Assembly (NCBI GenBank): GCA_046302715.1
Contig: JBKCHQ010000094.1
Location: 1 to 16,689, forward strand
Length of the DNA: 16,689 nucleotides
Source: CAMCXT01 sp046302715
GTDB lineage: Bacteria > Bacteroidota > Bacteroidia > M30B66
Reading direction: 5' to 3'
Each line of letters starts with the position of its first letter. Position 1 is the stretch's first letter. The notes beneath the pieces are model-generated. The model was not told where the DNA came from, did not search any database, and saw only the letters and a list, made by a program, of their open reading frames with translations. Both the position numbers and the translations under genes were made by a program. Below, piece after piece: positions 8,541 to 16,490 of this stretch.

Positions 8541-9200
8541 TTAATAAGGCATTAAAAACCAACGAATCAAGTAATTATTGAGCGCATCGACGGCGGTTTG
8601 AATGCTCCATTCGTTTACATTACGCGGCTCTACCCTATTTGAAATAGCCCGAAGCTGCAGGGTGTCAATTCCAAAATACTTACCACACAATAAAGCCGAA
8701 GCGCCTTCCATACTTTCTATATCAATGTTCGGATACCGCTTTCGGGCTGCGGCAATTGATGCTTCTTCTCCATGTCCTTTTAAAACGGTACACCCCTCCA
8801 CCTGTTTTAATCCCTCTGCTGCCAACCATGGTGGCAAAGCGGCCGCATCAATGGAACCATCCGAATTAAAAAGTTCGGGTGCATTAAACCATGGCGCTGC
8901 ATTTAGCGGTATGATTTGTTTGTGGTCTTCCATCCCCATTTCAAAAAAACGATCTCTACTCACCCAAACAACTTCATTTAAAGGCAATTGAGGATTTAAG
9001 GTTCCACCAATTCCTACCTGAAGTATCATATCGGGCCGTTTTTTTGAGATTTGTTGTACCAAACTAATAAGTGAAAGTGGAATCCCCGCTTCAGTGATCA
9101 ATACTTCGACTTTATAGGGGCTCAGCGGCGGCGTTTTTTCAAGCGCATCCAAAAACGGACTCAATTCGAAAGTTGTAGCCGAACAAATTAGAATATGCAT
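8541..9200 (-). CDS. mqnB: Futalosine hydrolase MqnB
   Basis: 219 residues. It hydrolyses futalosine to dehypoxanthine futalosine and hypoxanthine in the alternative (futalosine) route to menaquinone. It has the nucleoside phosphorylase/nucleosidase fold: MHILICSATTFE at the N-terminus, the GIGGTL loop at 63-68, IESMEGA at 161-167 (the Glu pair that binds ribose in this superfamily) and RAISNRVEPRN at 184-194, which I recognise as typical of MqnB rather than MTA/SAH nucleosidase. The frame is open 10 codons further upstream, but the ATG at 9200 gives the standard beta-strand start. A weak -7-like TTACTTTG lies at 9217-9224 on this strand without a clear -33. No other mqn gene is in the window. 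Confidence 0.87.
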   Translation of the reverse strand: MHILICSATTFELSPFLDALEKTPPLSPYKVEVLITEAGIPLSLISLVQQISKKRPDMILQVGIGGTLNPQLPLNEVVWVSRDRFFEMGMEDHKQIIPLNAAPWFNAPELFNSDGSIDAAALPPWLAAEGLKQVEGCTVLKGHGEEASIAAARKRYPNIDIESMEGASALLCGKYFGIDTLQLRAISNRVEPRNVNEWSIQTAVDALNNYLIRWFLMPY

Positions 9201-9319
9201 AGTTTCGTTAGATTTGCAAAGTAAAAGCATAATAGAATAAATTGCATCTTCTTAAATCAATTGCACGTCGCATAAACACAAGATTCAACTTATTACTGTA
9301 AAAGCCATTTTATTCCTAA

Positions 9320-10435
9320 ATGAAGAATTCTACCCAACCTGCACGTATACAATGGACCTTTAGAATAATGCTTATGGGCGTTCTGGGCACATTGCTCCTT
9401 TCCAGTAAAGTATGGATGACGGAACGTAATTTCCCCATTATTCCTCTTTTCGATGGTATTCCATCCATGCCTCCTCCCTTGGATTATATTTTATACAGTG
9501 TGCTTATTGTTTTGGCCATTTATCAGATAATTTATTTGGAAAACCGAAATACGATGTATGCCCTCATTGGGATGTATGCATTTTTAATGTTAGGTGACCA
9601 AATGCGCTGGCAGCCCTATAATGTGCACTATTTACTGATGATGATTGGCTTATTGTTTTATCCTGCCCGCACCGACCAGTTGCTGCAAGTTTTTAGGAGT
9701 ATGATTATTGCCTTTTATATCTGGAGCGGCTTACAGGAATTAAATTCGGTATTTATTGAGAGTATATTTCCATGGCTGGCTGCTCCCTTAGCCGAAAAAT
9801 TTCCGGCGGCAATGGAAGAATACGTTCTTGGAGGTGGTTATGTATTTCCATTTTTAAATGTTTTAACCGGCATAGGACTGTTGTTTAATAAATCTCGAAA
9901 CATTGCCGTTTACCTGGGAATTTTGATTCAGCTCTTTCTATTTTATGCTTTGAGTCCGATGGGCCTTGATTGGAATGTGGCTATTCTTCCCTATCATGCG
10001 GTTTTAGCCTTCTTTACATTTAGTCTTTTTTACGATTCAGAATTTTCGCTTAAAAATTTATTTTGGTCCAATTTCAGATACCAGCAGGCCATTATTATTT
10101 TTTATTGTGTCCTACCTATTTTAAGTTTATTTGGCATTTACGACAAAATGCAAAGTTTTAATATATATAGTGGTAAAGCCTACTACGGAAAAATTTACAT
10201 AAGCGAACAATTGCACGAAAAGCTACCCGACGGATGGAAACGGTATGTTTTTACGCCACCACGTTCGCGTCCGTTTATTGAAACTACGTATTGGTCTATG
10301 GATGCCTTGAAAGTTTCGCCGTATTCAGAAAAGAGGATTTATGAATCGTTGTATCGCGAAATTTGTAGCCGTGCCGAAGGCGATTGTCCCGCCGAACTAG
10401 AAATTTACACCTACGAAGACCAGGCTGGAAATTAA
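9320..10435 (+). CDS. Polytopic inner-membrane protein of unknown function (HTTM/DoxX-like appearance)
   Basis: 371 residues. I see about nine hydrophobic membrane segments, near residues 13-32, 54-74, 79-96, 102-118, 125-146, 168-188, 192-213, 216-238 and 253-272. A soluble tail of about 100 residues follows, rich in Tyr, Arg and Pro (TPPRSRPFIETTYW). The segment FYIWSGLQELN in the fifth helix resembles the Y..G..KL patterns of DoxX and HTTM-type membrane proteins, but this is a resemblance by eye and not a firm assignment. No catalytic motif is recognised. The DUF5916 gene begins 5 nt after its stop, so the two are very likely co-expressed. I see no convincing promoter in the 119 bp upstream. 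The reading frame is sure; the function is unknown. Confidence 0.75.
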   Translation: MKNSTQPARIQWTFRIMLMGVLGTLLLSSKVWMTERNFPIIPLFDGIPSMPPPLDYILYSVLIVLAIYQIIYLENRNTMYALIGMYAFLMLGDQMRWQPYNVHYLLMMIGLLFYPARTDQLLQVFRSMIIAFYIWSGLQELNSVFIESIFPWLAAPLAEKFPAAMEEYVLGGGYVFPFLNVLTGIGLLFNKSRNIAVYLGILIQLFLFYALSPMGLDWNVAILPYHAVLAFFTFSLFYDSEFSLKNLFWSNFRYQQAIIIFYCVLPILSLFGIYDKMQSFNIYSGKAYYGKIYISEQLHEKLPDGWKRYVFTPPRSRPFIETTYWSMDALKVSPYSEKRIYESLYREICSRAEGDCPAELEIYTYEDQAGN

Positions 10436-10440
10436 TATTT

Positions 10441-12657
10441 GTGAAAGACGCATTTGCATTTTCGCTGCTGCTTACGCTTCTATTGACGCAAGCAGGGTTA
10501 ACGTTTGCGGCAGATCGTAAAAACTACACCATTCGAAAATGCGCTGAACGCCTTCGAATTGACGGAAGTTTGGACGAGTCTTCTTGGAAAAGTGGAGATG
10601 ATGCTTCAGATTTTCACCAAAAATTCCCTTTCGATACCTCATCGGCGATAAGTAAAAGCAAAGTCAAGATACTTTTCGACAATAACTTCATTTATTTTGG
10701 GATTGAGTGCATGAATCGAGATACATCGGGGCCTTATGTGGTGCAGACCTTAAGGCGCGACTTCGATCCTGCGGCAAATGATGCGTTCCAGATTATCATT
10801 GATCCCTTTAACGACCAATACAACGGATTTAGTTTTATTGTAAGTCCATATAATGTTCAATCGGAAGGACTGATTACCGGAGGCGGTACTTTTGGCCAGA
10901 GCGGCAATTGGGACAACCGCTGGTTTTCGCAGGTTGTGCGAACAAGAAATGCCTGGTTTGCAGAGATTGCTATTCCGTTTGCTTCCATTCGTTTTAATCC
11001 TAACACCACCGTTTGGGGGCTTAACCTTGCCCGTATTGATTTAAAAAACAACGAAATTTCGGTTTGGAATCCCGTTCCACGCAATTTTAATCTTACTGCA
11101 TTGGCCTTTACCGGTAACTTAACCTGGGAGACAGCTCCATCGGCGGCCGGATTAAACGTATCGGTTATTCCCTATGGTGTGGGCGAGGCCAATCAGGACA
11201 TTGAAAATAAGCAAGCTGTTAAAACACGACCTGCGATAGGTGCTGACGCCAAAATTGCGGTTACCTCCTCGCTAAATCTCGACTTAACCGTTAATCCCGA
11301 TTTTTCGCAGGCCGATGTAGATCGGCAGGTTACCAACTTAACACGCTTCAGCCTATTCTTTCCCGAAAGACGTCAGTTTTTCCTGGAGAACAATGATTTA
11401 TTTGCACAATTTGGATTCTCCAAGATACGACCGTTTTTTTCGCGCCGCATAGGCTTGCAGGATGGCGTGCGCATACCCATACATTATGGATTAAGGTTAA
11501 GTGGTAAAATTAACCGCGATTGGCGTGTTGGATTCCTCAACATGCAAACGGGCTCCAGCGAGATGTTGGGCTTGCCCTCCGAAAATTTTACGGTAGCTTG
11601 TTTCCAACGCCAATTAAAAGGGCGATCAAATATTGGCGGTATCTTCGTAAACCGACAGGAAACGGATGCCAACAGTTTGATGTACACACGATTTAACCGA
11701 GTAGCCGGCCTTGATTACAAACTGGCCAGTAAAAACGGACGCTGGAACGGTATCGCATTTTTTCATAAGAGTTTTAGTCCGGGCATGCCGCAGAAGGAAG
11801 AATATGCGCATGCCAGTTTTTTACGATACGACGATGCCAATTGGTCGCTCATGTGGAACCATGAATATGTAGGCAAAAATTATAATGCTGCGGCAGGATT
11901 TGTTCCACGACAGGAACAATACAATGCAGAATTGGGGCAAACCATTAAGGCCTCTTACTGGCGTTTGGAGCCGGAAATTTCTTACAGGCATTACTTTAAA
12001 AGTGAGAGTTTAAACTCCATTGAGTTTACGGCCTACACATCGGCTTATGCTGATTCGGCATTTGATCCTAGCGAAATAGATGGTAGTTTATCGGTTCAAA
12101 CCAATTATGTGAATACAGCCTACTGGGGCATCAATTATATTGAAAAATTTGTGCGCTTGATTTATCCTCAGGATGTAACATTGAGTGCGTTAACACCCTT
12201 ACCTTTGGGCAATTATCGGTTTAACGAAATATCGGTTTACGGGCGTAGCGATGTGCGCAAACGTATAACGTTTTCGGGTGTTGCAGGCGTTGGCGGTTTT
12301 TACACCGGAAAAAAACAAAGCATCAGCTCGGTAGTACAATGGCGTTTTCCGCCTTATGCCTCCTTGGGATTGAATTATTCGCGCGATGCCATTCAGTTGG
12401 GAGGGGAGTATGCCCCAATTGTTTTAAATTTGATTGGACCACAATTAGACTGCAGTTTCAGTCGCTCGCTGTTTTTTAGCAGTATTGTACAATACAATGA
12501 TCAATCAGGCAACATGAACTTATTTGCCCGCTTGCAATGGAGGTTTAAACCTATGAGTGATGTTTTCTTGGTCTTTACAAATAATTATAGTACACCCGAC
12601 ATAAATTCAAAAAACTGGGCCTTGATTGCCAAAATATCTATGTGGATAAGCTCCTAA
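10441..12657 (+). CDS. DUF5916 outer-membrane protein with N-terminal CBM9-like domain
   Basis: 738 residues from the GTG at 10441. This start gives a signal peptide (charged VKD, then a Leu-rich core, then a TFA-AD cleavage region). The frame is open upstream to a TTG at 10384, but that extension is basic, lies inside the previous gene and would bury the signal peptide. Residues about 28-215 resemble the carbohydrate-binding family 9-like fold, with RIDGSLDESSWKSG at 39-52. The rest matches DUF5916, with DLTVNPDFSQADVDRQVTN at about 281-299 and FFPERRQFFLEN at 306-317, followed by many alternating amphipathic strands. It probably forms an outer-membrane beta-barrel. The function of DUF5916 proteins is not established. 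It sits 5 nt after the membrane-protein gene. Confidence 0.87.
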   Translation: MKDAFAFSLLLTLLLTQAGLTFAADRKNYTIRKCAERLRIDGSLDESSWKSGDDASDFHQKFPFDTSSAISKSKVKILFDNNFIYFGIECMNRDTSGPYVVQTLRRDFDPAANDAFQIIIDPFNDQYNGFSFIVSPYNVQSEGLITGGGTFGQSGNWDNRWFSQVVRTRNAWFAEIAIPFASIRFNPNTTVWGLNLARIDLKNNEISVWNPVPRNFNLTALAFTGNLTWETAPSAAGLNVSVIPYGVGEANQDIENKQAVKTRPAIGADAKIAVTSSLNLDLTVNPDFSQADVDRQVTNLTRFSLFFPERRQFFLENNDLFAQFGFSKIRPFFSRRIGLQDGVRIPIHYGLRLSGKINRDWRVGFLNMQTGSSEMLGLPSENFTVACFQRQLKGRSNIGGIFVNRQETDANSLMYTRFNRVAGLDYKLASKNGRWNGIAFFHKSFSPGMPQKEEYAHASFLRYDDANWSLMWNHEYVGKNYNAAAGFVPRQEQYNAELGQTIKASYWRLEPEISYRHYFKSESLNSIEFTAYTSAYADSAFDPSEIDGSLSVQTNYVNTAYWGINYIEKFVRLIYPQDVTLSALTPLPLGNYRFNEISVYGRSDVRKRITFSGVAGVGGFYTGKKQSISSVVQWRFPPYASLGLNYSRDAIQLGGEYAPIVLNLIGPQLDCSFSRSLFFSSIVQYNDQSGNMNLFARLQWRFKPMSDVFLVFTNNYSTPDINSKNWALIAKISMWISS

Positions 12658-12787
12658 ATTCAACCATTATTAAATTTTTAAACGCAAATAGAATATCATA
12701 AAAAATACAAATAGTTTAATTATTTTATTTTTTATTTGACAATTATGAGTAATTATACCTATAATTGTAAAACTAAATTCTAAAGCT
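12658..12787. other. AT-rich intergenic region (about 16% GC)
   Basis: By hand count 21 of the 130 bases are G or C, far below the coding DNA on either side. It holds the promoter and inverted repeats described separately, A/T tracts, and the small TTAAA-TT-TTTAA dyad just after the DUF5916 stop. No ORF and no strong terminator are seen. Confidence 0.8.
12736..12767 (+). promoter_or_regulatory. Promoter TTGACA-N18-TATAAT overlapped by inverted repeats
   Basis: TTGACA at 12736-12741 and TATAAT at 12760-12765 are perfect sigma70-type hexamers with an 18-nt spacer. The same bases can be read as the Bacteroidota form TTG-N21-TATAATTG, one mismatch from TAnnTTTG. A dyad with 7-bp perfect arms, AATTATA-CC-TATAATT (12751-12766), covers the -10 element. 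A second perfect 8-bp inverted repeat, ACAATTAT (12739-12746) with ATAATTGT (12761-12768), links the two hexamers. The start codon at 12788 is about 20 nt downstream. A repressor or activator site overlapping the promoter is an inference. Confidence 0.6.
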
Positions 12788-13195
12788 ATGGAACTCATCA
12801 TCACACCTGCAACTTTCCTGGATAAGATTCAGGATGCTTTCAGTAAAGAATTTCCGCATCTGCGGCTGGCTTTTTACCCCGAGTCACAAGCCGAACGAAG
12901 GCTCTCTATCGACGAACGCATGAATGCTTCGCGGCTGCTTGCTATGGAAGTTTCGAAAAAAGAAGATTTCTACGGGAAACTACAATTCGACGGCACCATG
13001 ACGGTGTATAAGTTTGAAAAACTCCTGTTGGAAAAATTCGGATTAATCACTCAAGTCTTTCGTAAGTCAGCTAACCTTTGGTTAGTTACCGCAGGAACCG
13101 ATTTGCTTACCCTAAATGACCAAGAACAGATTGGAAGGGAAATGACACAATTGCTCGAACGCACCGAGCCCATCGACTATTCGGCGCCTTATTAA
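12788..13195 (+). CDS. Small conserved Bacteroidota protein of unknown function
   Basis: 135 residues, soluble, with no signal peptide or membrane segment. I see an N-terminal beta-alpha stretch (ELIITPATFLDKIQDAFSKE, then FPHLRLAFYP). A charged middle follows, and then a more conserved-looking C-terminal half: TMTVYKFEKLLLEKFGL and TQVFRKSANLWLVT. I recall uncharacterised Bacteroidota proteins with the same plan (FP.L...F near the N-terminus, and FGL..QVFRKSGN.W near the C-terminus). No function is known to me, and this family link is from memory. The gene stands alone: it has its own AT-rich promoter, faces convergent rlpA 7 bp away, and has no co-directional partner within the transcript. 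Confidence 0.8.
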   Translation: MELIITPATFLDKIQDAFSKEFPHLRLAFYPESQAERRLSIDERMNASRLLAMEVSKKEDFYGKLQFDGTMTVYKFEKLLLEKFGLITQVFRKSANLWLVTAGTDLLTLNDQEQIGREMTQLLERTEPIDYSAPY

Positions 13196-13202
13196 AAGTC
13201 AA

Positions 13203-13556
13203 CTAGTTCAATATTTCTACCTCAACTTTCGCTACACCCGAGCTGATCATGCCCAATTCTTCGGCAGCCGATCGGCTCAAATCAACAACTCGATTGAGTC
13301 CTTTCATGCCTCTATCGTTAACGCGCACCACCACAGATCTTCCGTTGGCAACATGGGTAATCCTGAGTTTTGTTCCAAAAGGTAAGGTCTTGTGGGCTGC
13401 CGTTAAGCTGTCGTGACGGTAAACATCGCCGCTTGCGGTTCTTCGTCCCACAAATTTATCGGCATAATACGATGCCATGCCCACTTCTTTTTTTGACGCC
13501 TGTTGAGCGTTCATGAATAAAGGAAAAAGAAGGATAACAAAAGTAAGTAGCTTCAT
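13203..13556 (-). CDS. Minimal RlpA-like double-psi beta-barrel protein (septal ring lytic transglycosylase family)
   Basis: 117 residues from the ATG at 13556. The N-terminus MKLLTFVILLFPLFMNAQ is a signal peptide, with cleavage probably after A17 or Q18. The rest is a single DPBB domain with the RlpA pattern: GMASYYADKFVGRRTASGD (26-44), LTAAHKTLPFGTKLRIT (51-67, H55) and VVVRVNDRGMKG (75-86, D81). H55 and D81 correspond to conserved residues of RlpA, which in Pseudomonas cleaves glycan strands stripped of stem peptides. There is no SPOR domain, so septal targeting as in Pseudomonas or E. coli is not shown. The frame is open 10 codons further upstream, but 13556 gives a clean signal peptide. 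It is divergent from the SDR gene and convergent with the 135-residue gene. Confidence 0.88.
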   Translation of the reverse strand: MKLLTFVILLFPLFMNAQQASKKEVGMASYYADKFVGRRTASGDVYRHDSLTAAHKTLPFGTKLRITHVANGRSVVVRVNDRGMKGLNRVVDLSRSAAEELGMISSGVAKVEVEILN

Positions 13557-13573
13557 TTTGTGAAAATTAGCCG

Positions 13574-13581
13574 CAAATATA
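13574..13581 (-). promoter_or_regulatory. -7 promoter element of the rlpA-like gene (TATATTTG)
   Basis: On the minus strand TATATTTG matches the Bacteroidota -7 consensus TAnnTTTG exactly and lies 17 nt upstream of the ATG at 13556. That is the same leader length as for the E1 dehydrogenase gene. No TTG is found at the -33 position. Confidence 0.55.
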
Positions 13582-13638
13582 CACATTTATTTTAACGTCT
13601 TTTGTATTCCCTATTTTCCTTCGTAGATTGCCCGTTAA

Positions 13639-14655
13639 ATGGACAATTCGAAGCATGTTGAGGTATTGGTAACCGGAGCTACAGGATTGCTCGGATCGCA
13701 CGTAATTATCGAACTATTAAAGAGCGACACACCAATAAAAGCTATAGTTAGAGACCAGAAAATGGCTCAACAGTCGCTACGGCTACTTTTCGATTTCTAT
13801 TCCATTGATTTCGACCAGAAGCTTAGCCTCATTCAATTTCTGGAGGGCGATCTGCTCGATTTTTCATTCATGAACGATGCCCTTAATGGGGTAAATAGCA
13901 TATTTCATTGTGCCGGTTTGGTACCCAGCCATATCATCAAGCCACAATTTTTGTTTCGCAGCCATGTAGAAGCTACCGCTCAATTAGTAAATCTCTCTTT
14001 GTTTCATGGCATAACGTGGTTTGGGCACACCAGTTCGGTGGCTACTTTAGGACCAAATCCTGAAGGCCTGGTTGATGAAGATTATTTCTGGAAACCCGGA
14101 AAACATCATAGCTATTATGCGCAGGTAAAGTATTTGTCTGAGCAGGAAGTTTGGCGGGCAAAAGAAGAAGGATTACCCGTGTTTATTATTAATCCTTCGG
14201 TTTTGGTGGGACCTTCGATGTTTAACCGAGGTTCGTTTGAAATATTTAGTAAGGTGGCAAAAGGGCTTCCGTTTTACCTTGCTGGCAAAAGTGGATATGT
14301 GGATGTGCGCGATACTGCTGCCTTTTTTGTGCAGCAATGGAGAAATAAAACGCAAGGGATACGCGTAATTTCCAGTGCTGAAAATCTGGAACAGAAACAA
14401 TTTTTAACGCATGTGGCCTTACAGCTCCATAAAAAAGCACCAAAATATCGCATTCGAAAATCATGGTTCATGTTAGGCGCTTTACTGGAACGTCTTATTC
14501 CCTTTCGTAAACATCAATTGAGTCGTGATCTTTATAAAATGGCATCGAGCCGAAATGCATACGAAAACAGGCGTTCCATTGTGCTAGGAGCAGAATACCG
14601 CAACATTGAAGCTGCTATCGAAAACACGATAAGATTTATTAATTTTCGGGGGTAA
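13639..14655 (+). CDS. Extended SDR family NAD-dependent epimerase/dehydratase
   Basis: 338 residues, cytoplasmic. The N-terminal Rossmann motif is TGATGLLG (12-19), which binds NAD(P). FHCAGLVPSH marks the fourth strand region, HTSSVATLG holds the catalytic Ser/Thr strand, and the catalytic Tyr and Lys are Y160 and K164 in SYYAQVKY. NPSVLVGPS corresponds to the substrate-loop region of extended SDRs. The family includes nucleotide-sugar epimerases, dihydroflavonol-reductase-like and sterol-dehydrogenase-like enzymes, and the substrate cannot be read from sequence. The acyloxyacyl hydrolase gene starts 6 nt after the stop. The upstream 82 bp are shared with divergent rlpA; a possible TTG-N19-TAGATTG at 13602-13630 is too degenerate to call. 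Confidence 0.9.
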   Translation: MDNSKHVEVLVTGATGLLGSHVIIELLKSDTPIKAIVRDQKMAQQSLRLLFDFYSIDFDQKLSLIQFLEGDLLDFSFMNDALNGVNSIFHCAGLVPSHIIKPQFLFRSHVEATAQLVNLSLFHGITWFGHTSSVATLGPNPEGLVDEDYFWKPGKHHSYYAQVKYLSEQEVWRAKEEGLPVFIINPSVLVGPSMFNRGSFEIFSKVAKGLPFYLAGKSGYVDVRDTAAFFVQQWRNKTQGIRVISSAENLEQKQFLTHVALQLHKKAPKYRIRKSWFMLGALLERLIPFRKHQLSRDLYKMASSRNAYENRRSIVLGAEYRNIEAAIENTIRFINFRG

Positions 14656-14661
14656 ATCGCA

Positions 14662-15756
14662 ATGCCGCACCAAATCTGCACTTCAAGCCTCTGCTTAATA
14701 AAGCATTTAATACCGATATTGTATTGGTTGCCCGCGCTGGCTCAAACCACCATCCAAGCCGATGTGCAACACGGCTATATTTTGCCCGAATATTCAAACA
14801 TGCAGTATTTAATTAATGCTCCGGCTCAAGGCTTTAGCTTAAGCTATGTGCATAACACCAAAGGCAAAAATTATTGGGAGCGCATTTATGGCTACCCCGA
14901 AATGGGCGTGAGCATGTTTTACTCAAGTTTGGGAAATAACGAAGTAAATGGGCACGAATGGGCAGCGGTACCATTTATCAGATTCAAACTATTGGGAAAC
15001 GAGAAGATGTCGCTGTTTCATCAAATGGGGCTGGGTTTGAGTTACGTGAGTAAAAAGTTTGATTTGGAAACCAATTATCAAAACATCACAACTGGATCGC
15101 ATATAAATCTTCATTTTACCATGCGAAGTGGTGTGAAGCTGGGCATTAGTAATAAAGTGGCTTTGATAGGTGGGCTTTCGTTTGACCATTTTTCGAACGG
15201 CAATACCTTCGAACCCAATTTAGGATTAAACACCTTTGCCGCCTTTGCGGGACTTAATTATACAGTTGAAACCGAAAAAGCACGGGAGTTTCCAGAAATA
15301 CCCGCATTGAATAAAGCCTGGACTCAAAACATCAGCATACGTTTTGGCGGCAAAAGGGCCCGTGCCTTGGTGGATGAGTATTTCAATACGTTTTCGGCAA
15401 CCTATTCCGTTAGCCGCAACTACAAACATTGGTTTCATTTGGGTGCGGGCATCGATGCGTTTTATGATGCATCTACTCGAGCAGAAATGGAGGCAGCTCA
15501 ATCAGGGCCTTACTTGCCGCGTTATGATTTTCAATCGGGCCTTCATGTTGAACAAACCTTTGTTTACAATGCGTTTAGTTTTACCCTCCAAGAGGGGTTT
15601 TATTTGGGACTTAAATACAAAGTAAAAAACAGACCCATTTACACCCGTGGTTTCCTAAAATATACCTTTAGCAAACATTTAGCCGTGAGTTTTGCAATGA
15701 AATCACATTTTCATATACTCGATTTTCCCGAACTTGGATTTGACTATAAATGGTAA
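14662..15756 (+). CDS. PagL-like acyloxyacyl hydrolase (probable outer-membrane lipid A deacylase)
   Basis: 364 residues. The N-terminus has a hydrophobic stretch ending in LPALAQ, a likely signal peptide with cleavage near residue 28. The body is rich in alternating aromatic strands typical of an outer-membrane beta-barrel. The segment FDHFSNGNTFEPNLGLN (174-190) carries the H-x-S pair (H176, S178) of the PagL/acyloxyacyl hydrolase family, in which His, Ser and an acid remove a 3-O-linked acyl chain from lipid A. E184 is a candidate for the acid. PagL itself is about 170 residues; this protein has a second barrel-like half (about 215-364), as I recall for Bacteroidota members. It lies between the SDR gene (6 nt gap) and the lipoprotein gene (7 bp overlap). 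Activity on lipid A is inferred. Confidence 0.77.
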   Translation: MPHQICTSSLCLIKHLIPILYWLPALAQTTIQADVQHGYILPEYSNMQYLINAPAQGFSLSYVHNTKGKNYWERIYGYPEMGVSMFYSSLGNNEVNGHEWAAVPFIRFKLLGNEKMSLFHQMGLGLSYVSKKFDLETNYQNITTGSHINLHFTMRSGVKLGISNKVALIGGLSFDHFSNGNTFEPNLGLNTFAAFAGLNYTVETEKAREFPEIPALNKAWTQNISIRFGGKRARALVDEYFNTFSATYSVSRNYKHWFHLGAGIDAFYDASTRAEMEAAQSGPYLPRYDFQSGLHVEQTFVYNAFSFTLQEGFYLGLKYKVKNRPIYTRGFLKYTFSKHLAVSFAMKSHFHILDFPELGFDYKW

Positions 15757-16490
15757 AAAACAAACCTAATCGATCTTTCATAAAACCAGTTTTACTGTTG
15801 CCTCTCTTCGCATTATTTTCATGCAGCAAACCCGATTTGGTGACGGGGGAAAAATTAACTATTCCGGCATTTTCTGAGATTGTAATAAACAGTTCGTTTG
15901 ATGTAGTACTTGCTCAAGACAGCACCTATAGCATTCAATTTGAAGCAGCGGATGTATTCTTCTCTTCGCTAAAATATGAGGTCAGAGATGGAATATTATA
16001 CATCGATTCTGATAAGTCGCCACGGTGGCGAAACCCCGAAGCTCCCAAGCCCAAGGTGTATATCACCTCAAACCGCCCCAAACTCATTAAAGCTCAAGAA
16101 ACATGCAACATTACGAGTTCAAATGCTATCATTTCGGACGAGTTTGGACTCATCATGGCGTCTAAACTTAACTATGCCGATTTGGAACTTAATTGCGGCG
16201 TGTTTTATTATTGGAACAATCATCCCTGTGGAGGTCGTATTAACTTAAGGGGACAAACCCAGCAACTTAAAATATGGAATTACGCAATAATGGCTGTGGA
16301 TGCTTCCGACTGCGAAAGCGCTTACGTGCTGGTGGAGAATCATTCCAAAGGAAATGTTCGTGCATGGGCTACCGATAAATTAGAATACCGATTATCGGGC
16401 TCGGGCAATATCGAATTAAAAGGAAATCCCACGATTATAAGTGAAATTGCTGCGGCCGATGGAGAGGGTCAGTTGATTCGAATTAATTAA
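15750..16490 (+). CDS. Head-GIN (DUF2807) lipoprotein
   Basis: 246 residues. The N-terminus is a lipoprotein signal: basic MVKNKPNRSFIK, a hydrophobic core, and lipobox LFSC with lipidated C25 followed by SKPD. The mature part is a right-handed beta-helix-like DUF2807 domain, recognised by AFSEIVINSSFDVVLAQD near the N-terminus and the GSGNIELKGNP turn near the C-terminus. Repeated short strands with polar turns (NCGVFYYW, NLRGQTQQL, DASDCESAYV) fit the fold. Its function is unknown; it is probably periplasmic or on the outer membrane. The ATG overlaps the preceding stop (ATGGTAA, 7 bp), so it is probably translationally coupled to the acyloxyacyl hydrolase. Confidence 0.88.
   Translation: MVKNKPNRSFIKPVLLLPLFALFSCSKPDLVTGEKLTIPAFSEIVINSSFDVVLAQDSTYSIQFEAADVFFSSLKYEVRDGILYIDSDKSPRWRNPEAPKPKVYITSNRPKLIKAQETCNITSSNAIISDEFGLIMASKLNYADLELNCGVFYYWNNHPCGGRINLRGQTQQLKIWNYAIMAVDASDCESAYVLVENHSKGNVRAWATDKLEYRLSGSGNIELKGNPTIISEIAAADGEGQLIRIN

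Noticed and set aside
8521..8560. TAAAG-CTC-CTTTTA as a bidirectional terminator between murQ and mqnB
   Set aside because: The stem is only about five weak pairs with a 3-nt loop and no adequate T-tract.
9240..9265. Direct repeat AATTGCA (9240-9246 and 9259-9265) upstream of the membrane-protein gene
   Set aside because: Seven AT-rich bases repeated once in about 120 bp is expected by chance, and no promoter element aligns with it.
10384..10440. An upstream TTG start for the DUF5916 gene
   Set aside because: The extension is basic, lies inside the previous gene, and would place the signal peptide internally; GTG at 10441 fits better.
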